DNA of 33,196 bases, taken from Anoxybacillus sp. J5B_2022 (GTDB lineage Bacteria; Bacillota; Bacilli; Bacillales; Anoxybacillaceae). Within the stretch, counting starts at the first letter, position 1, and every line of letters begins with the position of its first letter. The translations under genes and the position numbers were made by a program. Shown here piece after piece: positions 19,538 to 28,858 of the stretch. The notes below the pieces were generated by a model. It was not told the DNA's origin. It was given only the letters and a program-made list of their open reading frames with translations, and ran no database searches. Location: the NCBI RefSeq assembly GCF_026847645.1, contig NZ_JAPSMC010000035.1:1-33196 (forward strand), read 5' to 3'.

Positions 19538-20803
19538 TTATTGCTCCTTTCTCATCATGTTGTATGGGAAGACTTCTTTCTCCACTTTAAATTTCACGAT
19601 TTGCAGCGGATGGCGCGCCGCATCGAGCTCGTTTCCATCTTCGTCCCAAATCGTTCCGACCGTTTGGGTAAAGTTTTCAATTTCCGGACCGAAAAATTCG
19701 ACCGTATCACCTGGTTTAAAGAAGTTGCGCTGTTGCAATGTCACAATTTTCGTTTCGCGGTCGTAGTCTAACACAAAGCCAGCAAAATCGTACGTCGTTT
19801 TTTTGCTGTGGATGCCAAACATTTGCTCTTTATAGCCCGGCACTCCTTCAAAAAAGGCCGGCGCGGTATCGCGGTTGGCGCATTTGTCGAGTTCATCGAG
19901 CCATTCTTGGCGAATGACAAAGTTGTCCGGGTCGGCACAATACGCATCGATGACTTTGCGGTATACGCTGACGACGGTCGCGACATAGTGAATGGATTTC
20001 ATTCGCCCTTCAATTTTCAAGCTGTCGATGCCTAATTCAATCATTTTCGGAATCGATTGAATGAGATTGAGGTCTTTCGGGCTCATCGCAAACGGATCAT
20101 CGTTTTCATCAAATAAAGCGATTTCGCGATCGCCTTCAAGCTTGTACAAGTCGTAGTCCCAACGACATGACTGACAGCAGCCGCCGCGGTTCGAATCGCG
20201 GGCCGTCATATGGTTGCTTAATACGCACCGTCCGGAATAGGCAATGCACATCGCCCCGTGAATAAACGTTTCAATTTCGATATCGACTTTTTCTTTCATT
20301 TCGCGAATTTCTTCGGCGCTCGTTTCGCGGGCGAGCACGACGCGCTCGAGCCCTTCTTCTTTCCAAAATTGTACCGCCTTCCAGTTCGTCAGCGATTGCT
20401 GTGTGCTTAAATGTACTTCGAGCTTCGGTGCGACACGGCGAGCCGTTTCGATAATGAGCGGGTCAGCAACGATAATGCCATGCACCCCCGCCTCTTGAAG
20501 ACCTTGTAAATATTCTTCTAATCCCGGCATATTTTCGTTATGGGCGTAAATGTTCGTCGTCACATAAATTTTTGCGCCGTACTGGCTCGCAAAGCGGACG
20601 CCTTCCGCCATTTCTTCGAGCGTAAAGTTATCGGCGTTCGAACGGAGACCGTACTCTTGCCCGCCAATAAAGACGGCATCTGCGCCGTAATGGACGGCGA
20701 CTTTGAGCTTTTCGAGGTTTCCGGCCGGCGCCAATAGTTCCGGTTTTTTCACAATGACGCGCTTTCCGTCAATGATTTTCGAAATTTGCTCGTTTCTCCA
20801 CAT
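19538..20803 (-). CDS. trhP2: tRNA 5-hydroxyuridine biosynthesis protein, U32 family (TrhP2 / YrrO)
   Basis: Peptidase U32-family protein of about 421 residues. Despite the name, family members such as E. coli TrhP and B. subtilis YrrO work with prephenate and iron-sulfur proteins to hydroxylate wobble U34 of tRNA (ho5U). Visible features are [29 protein letters not shown] and the cysteine cluster CIAYSGRC ... [11 protein letters not shown] that would hold a metal or FeS centre, plus a C-terminal beta domain. Start ATG 20803 has AAGGAGG 7 bases upstream; the GTG at 20809 is too close. It lies between trhP1 and udk in one operon. Assignment is by synteny with B. subtilis and by the motif set. 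Confidence 0.88.
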   Translation of the reverse strand: MWRNEQISKIIDGKRVIVKKPELLAPAGNLEKLKVAVHYGADAVFIGGQEYGLRSNADNFTLEEMAEGVRFASQYGAKIYVTTNIYAHNENMPGLEEYLQGLQEAGVHGIIVADPLIIETARRVAPKLEVHLSTQQSLTNWKAVQFWKEEGLERVVLARETSAEEIREMKEKVDIEIETFIHGAMCIAYSGRCVLSNHMTARDSNRGGCCQSCRWDYDLYKLEGDREIALFDENDDPFAMSPKDLNLIQSIPKMIELGIDSLKIEGRMKSIHYVATVVSVYRKVIDAYCADPDNFVIRQEWLDELDKCANRDTAPAFFEGVPGYKEQMFGIHSKKTTYDFAGFVLDYDRETKIVTLQQRNFFKPGDTVEFFGPEIENFTQTVGTIWDEDGNELDAARHPLQIVKFKVEKEVFPYNMMRKEQ

Positions 20804-20822
20804 ATGCACCCCTCCTTTTCGT

Positions 20823-21752
20823 TTAGTACACCGTTTCTTTAAAGAAAAAGCCTGTATCTAACGGACGATGTTTCGGTTGAATCGCTTCGATTTGCGCAAG
20901 CAATTCGTCTTTTTCTGCTTCATATCGTTCGCGTTGTTCGGCGCATAAATCGATCGCACGGCGATACAGTTCTGTCACTTTTGTGATATATTCCGGTTCG
21001 TGAAGCACGCCGTCAATTTTAAAGCTGTCAATGCCCGCGTCGACCATGTCTTCGAGCTCGTCAATAATGCAAATATCGTTCGGGCTCATAATATGCGTGC
21101 CGTTTTCGTCTTCAAAAATCGGATATTTGTTATCACGCTCTTTATCGTATAAAAACATGCCCTTTTCATATTTTTGTTTTTCAATTTCCATGAGTTTGCC
21201 CTGATATTCAAAGTAGTTGCCGATCAATGACCGCTTCGACTGAAACATGCACGTCATGCCGTGCACTTGCACTTCAATTTCGACTTCCGCATGTTGTTTA
21301 ATTTCGATGATCGCGTCCATGTTCAGCTCGCGGGCTAACACAGCGCGCTTCGCTCCTTTTCGGCCCCAATAGTTACACGCATACCAGTTCGTTGCCGTCG
21401 TTTCTGTATTCCAATGCAGCTTCATATGCGGCGCGGTTTCCCTCACGGTCATTAACACCGCAGGGTCGCCAAATACGATCGCATCGACGCCTGTATCTGC
21501 CAAAAAGCGAACGTAATCGCCGAGTTCATCGACTTTGTCGTTATGAAAAAGGGCATTCATCGCCACATATACGCGAATGCCGTATTGCCGAGCCACATTC
21601 ACCGCTTCGATGATTTCCAGCCGTTTAAATTCTCCAGCTAAACGCAAGCCGTAGCGCTGCTCGCCAACTAACACCGCATCCGCTCCCGCTTTGGCGAGAT
21701 CGTGAATATGGGCAACGCTCGCTGGCGTCACTAACAATTCCGGTTTTTTCAC
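20823..21752 (-). CDS. trhP1: tRNA 5-hydroxyuridine biosynthesis protein, U32 family (TrhP1 / YrrN)
   Basis: Shorter U32-family partner of TrhP2, 309 residues, acting in the same prephenate-dependent tRNA U34 hydroxylation. Visible features are MKKPELLVTPAS, KAGADAVLVGEQRYGLRL, a short HGMTCMFQSKRSLIGNYF segment in place of the full cysteine cluster of trhP2, and a shared IMSPNDICIIDEL motif corresponding to [10 protein letters not shown] of trhP2. The lack of the multi-Cys centre suggests it is the non-FeS subunit of a heteromer. GTG start at 21752 with AGAGGTG 7 bases upstream; it overlaps the trmR stop as GTGA, so translation is coupled. Confidence 0.87.
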   Translation of the reverse strand: MKKPELLVTPASVAHIHDLAKAGADAVLVGEQRYGLRLAGEFKRLEIIEAVNVARQYGIRVYVAMNALFHNDKVDELGDYVRFLADTGVDAIVFGDPAVLMTVRETAPHMKLHWNTETTATNWYACNYWGRKGAKRAVLARELNMDAIIEIKQHAEVEIEVQVHGMTCMFQSKRSLIGNYFEYQGKLMEIEKQKYEKGMFLYDKERDNKYPIFEDENGTHIMSPNDICIIDELEDMVDAGIDSFKIDGVLHEPEYITKVTELYRRAIDLCAEQRERYEAEKDELLAQIEAIQPKHRPLDTGFFFKETVY

Positions 21753-22402
21753 TTCGTTTCACCTCTTTTTCTCGATATGGCAATGCCGTCGCCGATTGGT
21801 AAAATGACGGTGTCATAGTCTGGTCGGCTCATCAGCCATTCGTTATATTCGCGAATTTTTCTCGCTAATTGGCGCATTCGTTTATTTTCAATCGGTGCAT
21901 CAGCCGCGACAAGCCCTTTAAATAGCACGTTATCCGTGATGACAACGCCGCCGTCCGCTAAAAGCGGCTCATATAGACGAAAAAAGCGCTCATATTGCCC
22001 TTTGGCCGCGTCGATAAACACCACATCAAACGGTGCACGTTTTTTTACTTCATCATATAAGTCAAACGCATCCCCTAACAATGCCTCAATCCGCTCACTC
22101 GTTTCCGACCGCTCGATATAAAAAAGCGCCTGCTCGTATCGCTCTTGATCGCGCTCAATCGTCACAATGCGCGCCGCCGGCAACTTTAAAGCCATGCGAA
22201 TGGCGGAGTAGCCAATCGCCGTGCCGATTTCTAAAATCGTTTTTGGCTCGATGTACTGCAATATGTGTAACATCGCTTCAATGCCAACGATGTCCATAAT
22301 CGGCACGCGATGTTCTTGGGCATACGCTTCCATCTCTTGAACGATGGACTCGCGGTCTGGGATAAGCGCTTCTATATACCGCGTTAGTTCTCCTGATAAC
22401 AA
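21749..22402 (-). CDS. trmR: tRNA 5-hydroxyuridine methyltransferase (TrmR / YrrM)
   Basis: SAM-dependent O-methyltransferase of 217 residues that turns ho5U34 into 5-methoxyuridine, widening wobble decoding in Gram-positive bacteria. COMT-like class I fold: motif I ILEIGTAIGYSAIRMA, acidic IVTIERDQERY, metal/substrate Asp in VVFIDAAKGQYERFF, and DNVLFKG. Adjacent, translationally coupled trhP1 and trhP2 make its substrate. The start codon is TTG at 22402 with AGGAGG 7 bases upstream; no better start exists. A terminator hairpin precedes the ribosome-binding site, so the gene probably has its own promoter or relies on readthrough. Confidence 0.88.
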   Translation of the reverse strand: MLSGELTRYIEALIPDRESIVQEMEAYAQEHRVPIMDIVGIEAMLHILQYIEPKTILEIGTAIGYSAIRMALKLPAARIVTIERDQERYEQALFYIERSETSERIEALLGDAFDLYDEVKKRAPFDVVFIDAAKGQYERFFRLYEPLLADGGVVITDNVLFKGLVAADAPIENKRMRQLARKIREYNEWLMSRPDYDTVILPIGDGIAISRKRGETK

Positions 22403-22418
22403 TACAATTCCTCCTCGT

Positions 22419-22445
22419 AAAAATAAGAGTCCGAAACAGACTCTT
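22419..22445 (-). terminator. Terminator between mltG and trmR
   Basis: Minus strand AAGAGTC / GACTCTT with a 7-base loop, then ATTTTTAC. Stem is only 7 bp. The trmR ribosome-binding site begins directly after the T-tract. An AT-rich stretch (22446-22500) before it could hold a promoter, but no clear -35/-10 pair is visible. Confidence 0.65.
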
Positions 22446-22513
22446 AAGAAGGGAATATATAAACCGATAACTTTATATATACTACCATAAAACGAAACGA
22501 AATGCGAACGTTT

Positions 22514-23608
22514 TTACTGTTTTCCAATATATTTCGCTTTTTCGCGATTATGTTCCTCTAATGTGGTTGTAAAAATCACGTTGCCGTCCGGCGTGGCAAG
22601 AAAATAAAGGTATTTTGTTTGTTCCGGCTCAAGCGCTGCTTGAATCGACATTTCCCCTGGGCTGGCGATTGGCCCTGGCGGCAAGCCTTTGTGCGTATAC
22701 GTGTTGTACGGAGAATTCACTTTTAAGTCTTCATAATAGACGCGCTCTTTATGCGTCCCAAGCGCATAAAGAATGGTCGGATCGGTTTGCAGCGGCATCC
22801 CGATGCGCAAGCGATTATAAAACACGCTCGCAATTTTTTTTCGATCTGCTTTTTCCGTTGCTTCTGCTTCGATAAGCGACGCCATCGTCAATAGTCGATG
22901 CGGAGTAAAATCTTTTTCCTCCATCTCCGTTTCGTACTTCCCTACTACTTCGACGGTTTTTTCGATCATCGCTTCGATGATCGCAGAAAGCGGTGGTTTT
23001 TCTTCCGGAAAGGAGTACGTCGCTGGAAATAAATAGCCTTCGAGCGGATAGCGAATGTTTTTGTTAAATACTTCTGTCGATAGCACCATCGGATATTTTT
23101 TGATCAGTTCTTGAATGTAGGCGCGATCATTCAGTTGGTGCATCACTTCTTCTTGCTTATATCCGGTCTTTTGCGCAATAATTGTCGCGATGTCTGTCAG
23201 TTGCTTCCCTTCAGGAATAGTGATTTTCAGCTTCATTTCTTCCATTACTTTCCCTGTCTTCAAGGCAGCGATAATCTGTTCAAGCGTCATCGATCGCGTC
23301 AGTTTGTAATTTCCCGCTTGAAAATCGGCATGGTTTTTAAATTTGACGTAATAGCGGAAGACCGTAGCGCTTTTAATAATCCCTTTCTCTTCTAGTTTCG
23401 CCGCAATCTCGCTGACAGAAGAGCCGATCGGGATCGAAATAGAAACTGTGCGTTTATCGTTTGGATCGGCTGGCTTTAGCGCCGATTGAATATAGAGATA
23501 ACTTCCGATTGCCGTCGCTACGACAGCGAGAATAATAGCGGCACTAATGATAAAAACCGTTTTTCGCACGATTTGTATATCTTTTGGAACAAGTCCGTTC
23601 TGCCCCAT
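22514..23608 (-). CDS. mltG: Endolytic murein transglycosylase MltG
   Basis: 364 residues. A membrane-anchored lytic transglycosylase that cleaves nascent glycan strands and so sets their length. One N-terminal membrane helix (about 15-40), a LysM-like domain, then the YceG fold with the catalytic Glu247 in MASLIEAEATEKADR and the LQTDPTILYALG and YNTYTHKGLPPGPI motifs. ATG 23608 has GGAGGG 5 bases upstream. A TATAAT sits just upstream and the previous gene ends in a strong terminator, so it is transcribed independently of yrzB. Confidence 0.95.
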   Translation of the reverse strand: MGQNGLVPKDIQIVRKTVFIISAAIILAVVATAIGSYLYIQSALKPADPNDKRTVSISIPIGSSVSEIAAKLEEKGIIKSATVFRYYVKFKNHADFQAGNYKLTRSMTLEQIIAALKTGKVMEEMKLKITIPEGKQLTDIATIIAQKTGYKQEEVMHQLNDRAYIQELIKKYPMVLSTEVFNKNIRYPLEGYLFPATYSFPEEKPPLSAIIEAMIEKTVEVVGKYETEMEEKDFTPHRLLTMASLIEAEATEKADRKKIASVFYNRLRIGMPLQTDPTILYALGTHKERVYYEDLKVNSPYNTYTHKGLPPGPIASPGEMSIQAALEPEQTKYLYFLATPDGNVIFTTTLEEHNREKAKYIGKQ

Positions 23609-23630
23609 GAAATCCCTCCATTCTCGACAT

Positions 23631-23636
23631 ATTATA
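23631..23636 (-). promoter_or_regulatory. -10 box of the mltG promoter
   Basis: Perfect TATAAT on the minus strand; no recognisable -35 at 16-18 bases upstream. The start near 23624 would give a leader of only about 16 nt, just holding the GGAGGG ribosome-binding site. Confidence 0.5.
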
Positions 23637-23678
23637 CTACAAATTTTTGCATTTTTCGCTATGACTTTATTTTTTTCA

Positions 23679-23706
23679 CAAAAAAAAGATGGCCTTCTCG
23701 GCCATC
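23679..23706 (-). terminator. Terminator after yrzB
   Basis: GATGGCC / GGCCATC, 7 bp of mostly G/C with a 5-base loop, followed by eight or more T on the minus strand. It ends the ireB-ruvX-yrzB transcript. Confidence 0.92.
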
Positions 23707-23708
23707 GA

Positions 23709-24002
23709 TTATTCTTCCTCTTCTTCTTGTTCCGCGCAGAACGTGTTCCACACTTCTTCGATCATGTCCCATTCTTCTTCCGTTTCGATCGGCTGAAGCT
23801 CACCTTCTTGGTCGCCTTCGCCTGGGACGAATGCGGATACGTGAATTTCTGTTTCTTCTTCGTCATCGAATTCAGCACCAACTGGGTAGTAAAACACATA
23901 TGATTTTCCAAAGTCTTCAGATTCAAACGTGAATAATACTTCGCACAGCTGCTCGTTGCCGTGCTCGTCTACAACGGTAATATGTTTTTCGCCATGTTCC
24001 AT
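23709..24002 (-). CDS. yrzB: YrzB family (DUF1292) protein
   Basis: Acidic protein of 97 residues, no membrane segment. It has [18 protein letters not shown], then [11 protein letters not shown] and a C-terminus ending in a run of Glu, all typical of DUF1292. The function is unknown. ATG 24002 is chosen because GGAGG lies 8 bases upstream; ATGs at 24017 and 24008 overlap or abut that site. The ribosome-binding site follows the ruvX stop directly, and the conserved trio ireB-ruvX-yrzB is typical of Firmicutes. Confidence 0.9.
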   Translation of the reverse strand: MEHGEKHITVVDEHGNEQLCEVLFTFESEDFGKSYVFYYPVGAEFDDEEETEIHVSAFVPGEGDQEGELQPIETEEEWDMIEEVWNTFCAEQEEEEE

Positions 24003-24016
24003 GTCCATTTCCTCCA

Positions 24017-24433
24017 TTATTGTTTACTGTCGAGGTAAGATTGCAAAATCATCACTGCCGCCATTTTATCGATCACTTTTTTTCGTTTTTGGCGGCTGAC
24101 ATCGGCAGCAATCAACATGCGCTCCGCCGCCATCGTTGAGAGGCGCTCGTCCCATAAAATGACCGGCAAGGAAAATTCGCGTTTTAACAACGCGGCGAAC
24201 CGTTCGCTCGCTTCGCCGCGTGGTCCTACCGTTCCGTTCATGTTTTTCGGAAAACCGAGCACAATCGTGTCGACGTTGTATTCCGCAATAATTTCGCGAA
24301 GCCGCTTTAACCCGAATTGCTTTTTCTCCTCGTTGATCGGAATTGTTTCAATTCCTTGCGCCGTCCAGCCGAGTTCATCGCTTACCGCTACGCCAAGCGT
24401 TTTTGTGCCTAAATCTAATCCTAATACGCGCAT
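24017..24433 (-). CDS. ruvX: Putative Holliday junction resolvase RuvX (YqgF family)
   Basis: RNase H-like fold, 138 residues. Visible motifs are [16 protein letters not shown] with the first catalytic Asp, [13 protein letters not shown], and [16 protein letters not shown] with the Asp-Glu pair. YqgF proteins act in 16S rRNA 5' end maturation in E. coli and are also named Holliday junction resolvases; which role holds here is open. ATG 24433 has AAAGGA 8 bases upstream. It is 40 bp after ireB in the same operon. Confidence 0.93.
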   Translation of the reverse strand: MRVLGLDLGTKTLGVAVSDELGWTAQGIETIPINEEKKQFGLKRLREIIAEYNVDTIVLGFPKNMNGTVGPRGEASERFAALLKREFSLPVILWDERLSTMAAERMLIAADVSRQKRKKVIDKMAAVMILQSYLDSKQ

Positions 24434-24473
24434 ACGTCAATCCTTTCCATCGCTGTTCGAGTGCTTTGCGCCG

Positions 24474-24737
24474 CTATCGGCGTGCCGTCGTTAAATAGAA
24501 TTTCACCAATTCCTCGATTAATTCATCTCGTTCAATTTTACGAATGAGCGCTCGCGCATCTTTATGGCGCGGGATGTAAGCGGGGTCGCCAGATAATAAA
24601 TAGCCAACAATTTGGTTAATTGGGTTATACCCTTTTTCTTGAAGAGCCTCATATACGGTTAATAGTACTTCGCGGACGTTCGTTTCTGCAGGCTCTTCGG
24701 AAAAATTGAATTGCATCGTTTGGTCAAATGAGCTCAC
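24474..24737 (-). CDS. ireB: IreB family regulatory phosphoprotein (YrzL)
   Basis: 87-residue protein, small and largely helical, conserved in Firmicutes (DUF965). In Enterococcus IreB is phosphorylated on N-terminal threonines by the PASTA kinase IreK and controls cephalosporin resistance. The conserved block [28 protein letters not shown] is nearly invariant (shown here to the key residues GYNPINQ and YLLSGDP). GTG 24737 is chosen over ATG 24743 because GAGGTG lies 7 bases before the GTG and only one base before the ATG; it also gives the usual MSSFD N-terminus. A short upstream frame ends inside this ribosome-binding region. Confidence 0.9.
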   Translation of the reverse strand: MSSFDQTMQFNFSEEPAETNVREVLLTVYEALQEKGYNPINQIVGYLLSGDPAYIPRHKDARALIRKIERDELIEELVKFYLTTARR

Positions 24738-24739
24738 CG

Positions 24740-24775
24740 TCATGCACCTCGCTCTCCATTCAAGAGATCTGGCAT
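24740..24775 (-). CDS. Possible 11-codon upstream reading frame before ireB
   Basis: ATG 24775 is preceded by AAGAGGTGG at close spacing; the frame encodes [11 protein letters not shown] and stops at TGA 24740-24742, just past the ireB ribosome-binding site and 2 bases before its GTG. It could couple or tune ireB translation. It is too short to judge by composition, and it may simply be chance. Confidence 0.25.
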   Translation of the reverse strand: MPDLLNGERGA

Positions 24776-24813
24776 CTCCACCTCTTACCTCCATTGTACA
24801 CTATATCCACCAA

Positions 24814-27453
24814 TTATAAAACGGATTTTACCCATTCTTCAACAAATTGTAGCGCTTCACCGACTTTGTTCGCGTCTTTTCCGCCCGCTTGCGCCATATC
24901 GGCACGGCCGCCGCCGCTGCCGCCACAACGGGTCGCGACTTCTTTAATCAATTTACCGGCATGGAATCCTTTGTCGATTAAATCGTTCGTGACGCCGGCA
25001 ATCAAATTCACTTTTTCTCCTTGGATGGAGGCAAGGACGATGACGCCAGAGCCAAGTTTTTGTTTTAATTCGTCCATCATCGTCCGCAAGCTGTTCATGT
25101 CTGGCGCGTTTACTTTGCTTGCGAGAACGTTGATGCCGTTTACTTCTTTCGCTTTATTGACAAGATTGGCTGCTTCCATATTGCTTAGACGTGCCGCAAG
25201 CGATTCGTTTTCGCGCTGTAACTCACGAATTTCATTCATTAATGCCTCAATTCGGCCGACGATTTCTTTCGGGTTCGTTTTTAATTTTTGCGCTACTTCT
25301 TGCAATAACGAAAGCTGATCATTCATAAAGCGGTACGCTGCTTCGCCCGTCACTGCTTCGATGCGGCGTGTGCCAGCGCCGATGCCGGATTCGGATACGA
25401 TTTTGAACAAGCCGATTTCCGCCGTGTTCGTGACATGGCAGCCGCCGCAAAGCTCTAAGCTATAGTTGCCGACTTGTACGACGCGGACGATGTCACCGTA
25501 TTTTTCGCCGAAGAGCGCCATCGCTCCCATCGCTTTCGCTTCATCGAGCGGTTTGTAGTCAATGTGAACAGGAAGGCTGCGCCAAATTTTTTCGTTCACA
25601 ATCGCTTCGATTTGCTCTAATTCTTCCGGTTTGACTTGCCCGAAATGCGAGAAGTCAAAGCGCAAGCGGTCTGGTGCGACTAAAGAACCTGCTTGATTGA
25701 CATGCACGCCAAGCACATCTTTTAACGCTTGGTGCAACAAATGCGTTGCCGTATGGTTTTTCACAATTTGGGCGCGTTTGTCTTCGAAAAGGTAGGCCGT
25801 GTACGTCTCGCCTTTTTTGAGCGTTCCTTTTTCGACGATGACGTGGTGTAAATGTTGCCCGTTTGGCGCTTTTTGTACGTCTTTCACGTACGCTTTTACC
25901 GTGTCGTTTTCGATGAAACCTTGGTCGGCGATTTGGCCGCCGCTTTCCGCATAAAACGGCGTGACGTCTAACATAATTTGCGCTTCTTCGCCTTCGCTGA
26001 CTTCTTCGGTCAACTCCCCATTTTTCACGATGACCGTCACAATCGATTGCGTGCGAAGTTGGTCATAACCGACAAATTGGCTTTCGACTTTAATATCGCC
26101 GAGCACACCGCCTTGCACTTGCATCGAATCGACTTCTTGGCGTGCCGCGCGCGCACGTTCCCGCTGCCGTTCCATTTCCCGTTCAAACCCGTCGTGGTCG
26201 ACGTTCATTCCTTCTTCTTGCGCATATTCTTCCGTCAATTCAACCGGGAAGCCGTACGTATCGTAAAGGCGGAAGACGTCTTCGCCAGAAATCGTGTTGC
26301 TGCCGCGCGCTTTTTCTTTTTGAATGACATTCGCCAAAATTGCGAGCCCTTCATGAAGCGTTTCATGGAACCGTTCTTCTTCGTTTTTAATGACTTTTTG
26401 GATAAATTCCGTTTTTTCTTTCACTTCCGGATAGTAGTCGACCATAATTTCGCCGACAACCGGCACTAATTCGTACATAAATGGACGGTTAATATTGAGC
26501 TTTTTCGCGTATCGTACCGCACGGCGCAACAAGCGGCGCAAGACGTAGCCGCGTCCTTCATTCGACGGTAGCGCTCCGTCACCGATCGCAAACGTAACAG
26601 TGCGGATATGGTCGGCAATCACTTTAAAGGCAACGTCTTTTTCGGCATCGATGCGATATTTCTCACCGGAAATTTGCTCGGTTGCGCGAATGATCGGCAT
26701 GAACAAATCTGTATCAAAGTTCGTCGGCACATCTTGCAAAATCGAGCACATCCGCTCAAGCCCCATGCCGGTATCAATGTTTTTCTTCGGCAGCGGCGTG
26801 TACGTGCCGTCTGGATTATGGTTAAATTGCGAGAATACGAGGTTCCACACTTCTAAATAGCGTTCATTTTCGCCGCCTGGATATAATTCCGGGTCATTTG
26901 GGTCGTTGCCGAATTCTTCCCCGCGGTCATAGAAAATTTCCGTATTCGGTCCGCTCGGCCCTTCACCGATATCCCAGAAATTCCCTTCTAACCGAATAAT
27001 GCGTTCTTCCGGAAGGCCGATTTCTTTATGCCAAATGTCAAACGCTTCATCGTCTTCTGGATGGATAGTGACAGATAGCCGATTCGGATCAAAGCCGATC
27101 CATTTTTCGCTCGTTAAAAATTCCCACGCCCAATGAATCGCTTCCCGTTTGAAATAGTCACCGATCGAGAAGTTTCCGAGCATTTCAAAAAACGTATGAT
27201 GGCGCGCGGTTTTGCCGACGTTTTCAATATCGTTCGTGCGAATGGACTTTTGTGCGTTGCAAATGCGCGGATTGTCCGGAATGACGCGGCCATCGAAATA
27301 TTTTTTCAGCGTGGCAACCCCGCTGTTGATCCATAGCAAAGAAGGATCGTCAATCGGAATGAGCGAGGCGCTCGGTTCTACAGCGTGTCCTTTTTCTTGG
27401 AAAAAGTCTAAAAACATTTGGCGAACTTGTGCAGATGTTAATTTCTTCATCAT
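24814..27453 (-). CDS. alaS: Alanyl-tRNA synthetase
   Basis: Class II synthetase charging tRNA-Ala, 879 residues, full length. The aminoacylation core shows [25 protein letters not shown] and GMGLERM; the editing domain shows [11 protein letters not shown] and CGGCHVTNT (zinc-binding His/Cys); the C-Ala/DHHA1 domain ends with [19 protein letters not shown] 27453 or the adjacent ATG 27450 can serve; AAGGAGG is 5 or 8 bases away. Expression is governed by an alanine T-box leader and a perfect SigA promoter immediately upstream. Confidence 0.97.
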   Translation of the reverse strand: MMKKLTSAQVRQMFLDFFQEKGHAVEPSASLIPIDDPSLLWINSGVATLKKYFDGRVIPDNPRICNAQKSIRTNDIENVGKTARHHTFFEMLGNFSIGDYFKREAIHWAWEFLTSEKWIGFDPNRLSVTIHPEDDEAFDIWHKEIGLPEERIIRLEGNFWDIGEGPSGPNTEIFYDRGEEFGNDPNDPELYPGGENERYLEVWNLVFSQFNHNPDGTYTPLPKKNIDTGMGLERMCSILQDVPTNFDTDLFMPIIRATEQISGEKYRIDAEKDVAFKVIADHIRTVTFAIGDGALPSNEGRGYVLRRLLRRAVRYAKKLNINRPFMYELVPVVGEIMVDYYPEVKEKTEFIQKVIKNEEERFHETLHEGLAILANVIQKEKARGSNTISGEDVFRLYDTYGFPVELTEEYAQEEGMNVDHDGFEREMERQRERARAARQEVDSMQVQGGVLGDIKVESQFVGYDQLRTQSIVTVIVKNGELTEEVSEGEEAQIMLDVTPFYAESGGQIADQGFIENDTVKAYVKDVQKAPNGQHLHHVIVEKGTLKKGETYTAYLFEDKRAQIVKNHTATHLLHQALKDVLGVHVNQAGSLVAPDRLRFDFSHFGQVKPEELEQIEAIVNEKIWRSLPVHIDYKPLDEAKAMGAMALFGEKYGDIVRVVQVGNYSLELCGGCHVTNTAEIGLFKIVSESGIGAGTRRIEAVTGEAAYRFMNDQLSLLQEVAQKLKTNPKEIVGRIEALMNEIRELQRENESLAARLSNMEAANLVNKAKEVNGINVLASKVNAPDMNSLRTMMDELKQKLGSGVIVLASIQGEKVNLIAGVTNDLIDKGFHAGKLIKEVATRCGGSGGGRADMAQAGGKDANKVGEALQFVEEWVKSVL

Positions 27454-27477
27454 GCTTGCCTCCTTTTCATTTTTTCA

Positions 27478-27736
27478 AATAAAAAAACTCCCAATCCCTT
27501 GCAGGGACGAGAGTTATGCTCGCGGTACCACCCTGTTTATGGACAGACGTCCATCACCTCTAAAAGCCGTAACGTGGCTTCGCCGTCAGGTTTTGCCTGC
27601 GCTCCGGATTAGCATTCTGTTACCCTTCATCTGGAATTTCTTTCAGCCGCGGAAATTCCTCTCTGTGCGCGTAATGCGCGTTAAGATGGACTGTAACATA
27701 CTCGATCCGTCATCGCGTTGATGTATAAACCTTTTC
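27478..27736 (-). promoter_or_regulatory. Alanine T-box riboswitch leader of alaS
   Basis: The leader runs about 258 nt from promoter to terminator. The T-box core AGGGTGGTACCGCG is at 27521-27534. Stem I base CGGAT/ATCCG encloses a 5' CGAGTA (AGTA motif) and a 3' specifier loop GAAT-GCT-A; the specifier GCU (27611-27613) codes alanine. The next stem is TGTTAC/GTAACA. The terminator AACTC.. GTCCCT/AGGGAT ..GAGTT with seven T occupies 27481-27516. Uncharged tRNA-Ala should stabilise the antiterminator and switch alaS on. Confidence 0.95.
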
Positions 27737-27742
27737 ACACAG

Positions 27743-27771
27743 ATTATAGACAAGCTTCCTTTGATTGTCAA
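27743..27771 (-). promoter_or_regulatory. Perfect consensus SigA promoter of alaS
   Basis: TTGACA (27766-27771), 17-base spacer, TATAAT (27743-27748) on the minus strand, with no mismatch. The -35 overlaps the yrrI stop codon region (27768-27770). Confidence 0.92.
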
Positions 27772-28829
27772 TGTGTATGAAAACGCTCCTTTGCATGTAA
27801 GAGCGACACTTTTAAAATGGCGACGAACGGGACAGCGATCATCATTCCGATGACTCCCGCGATTTCACCGCCAAGAAAGAGCGAAAACATGATGACGAGC
27901 GGATGCATATGCAAACTTTTCCCGACGATGAGAGGCGATAAAATGTTGCCTTCTAAAAACTGCAAGACAAAAATGATGCTAATGACAATGATCACCATTT
28001 TTAGCGAAACCGTGGCCGCTAAAAGAACGGCCGGAACCGCCCCGATAATCGGCCCGAAATACGGGATCACATTTGTCATGCCGATGATAAATCCTAACAA
28101 AAGCGGATAATTCATTCCAGCAATCCAAAAGGCGAGCGCCGCAACGCTTCCGATTAAAAAACAGACGAGCAGTTGGCCGCGAATATAGTTGCCGAGCGAT
28201 TCATCGATATCTTCTAAAAATGCGAGCCCTTCTTTCCGCCATTTTTTTGGCGTCAGTTTCCAAACCGCTTTTTTGATAAGTTCGATATCTTTTAACATAT
28301 AAAAGGCGATAAACGGTACGAGCAAGAAAACGAACGCTGAATTGAGCAAATGTTTTACGCTTGTGACCGCTTTCGTTAGCCATAGCCCTAGCAATGCCTC
28401 GACTTCGAGAATCGTTGTCTCGACGCGCTTATGAATTTCTTCTGGCCATGTCGATGTTTCGTCATGAATCATATTCGTCCATCCTTTATATGTACCGACA
28501 AACATCGGCAAGCTTTCTGTCATTTCTTGCAGCTGTTTGAGAAAAATGGGAATTCCTTTGTATGCCCCATATCCGACGCCGCCAAAAAACAGGACGTAAA
28601 TCATTAAAATGGCGAGCGCTCGCGGGAGTCCCTTTTGATGAATAGATTCGACAATCGGATGAAGCAAGTACGCAATAAAAGCAGCGATCAAAAACGGCGT
28701 CAGCACCGTCAAGATCACATTTAAAATCGGCAGCCAAAACCCTTTCAGCCTCATGATGAAATAAAGCAAAACAACGACAAACAACAGTTTCGTCACGCGA
28801 ATAAAAAAGCGCAGTTGCTCATTTTGCAC
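27768..28829 (-). CDS. yrrI: AI-2E family transporter (YrrI)
   Basis: Polytopic membrane protein of about 353 residues with the UPF0118/AI-2E layout: two N-terminal helix pairs (VTKLLFVVVLLYFIM, LTPFLIAAFIAYLLHP), an extracytoplasmic helical stretch, then further helices with LLVPFIAFYMLKD, VIPYFGPIIGAVPAVLL and a Gly-rich C-terminal segment. Family members export AI-2 or act as Na+/Li+-H+ antiporters; the substrate here is unknown. GTG 28829 is preferred (AGGAGG 7 bases upstream) over ATG 28835, which touches the site. It sits directly upstream of alaS, as in B. subtilis, with no terminator between. Confidence 0.9.
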   Translation of the reverse strand: MQNEQLRFFIRVTKLLFVVVLLYFIMRLKGFWLPILNVILTVLTPFLIAAFIAYLLHPIVESIHQKGLPRALAILMIYVLFFGGVGYGAYKGIPIFLKQLQEMTESLPMFVGTYKGWTNMIHDETSTWPEEIHKRVETTILEVEALLGLWLTKAVTSVKHLLNSAFVFLLVPFIAFYMLKDIELIKKAVWKLTPKKWRKEGLAFLEDIDESLGNYIRGQLLVCFLIGSVAALAFWIAGMNYPLLLGFIIGMTNVIPYFGPIIGAVPAVLLAATVSLKMVIIVISIIFVLQFLEGNILSPLIVGKSLHMHPLVIMFSLFLGGEIAGVIGMMIAVPFVAILKVSLLHAKERFHTH

Positions 28830-28837
28830 GCGCATCC

Positions 28838-28858
28838 CTCCTACACGTTAGTGTGGAG
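28838..28858 (-). promoter_or_regulatory. Hairpin over the yrrI ribosome-binding site
   Basis: On the minus strand CTCC-ACAC pairs with GTGT-A-GGAG (one bulged A, loop TAAC). The 3' arm holds the AGGAG used by yrrI, so translation may be damped or temperature-dependent. The remaining stretch up to 29036 shows no gene and no clear promoter. Confidence 0.35.

Noticed and set aside
23486-23932. 148-residue plus-strand frame opposite mltG and yrzB
   Set aside because: It crosses the mltG promoter and the yrzB terminator and is the complement of conserved genes.
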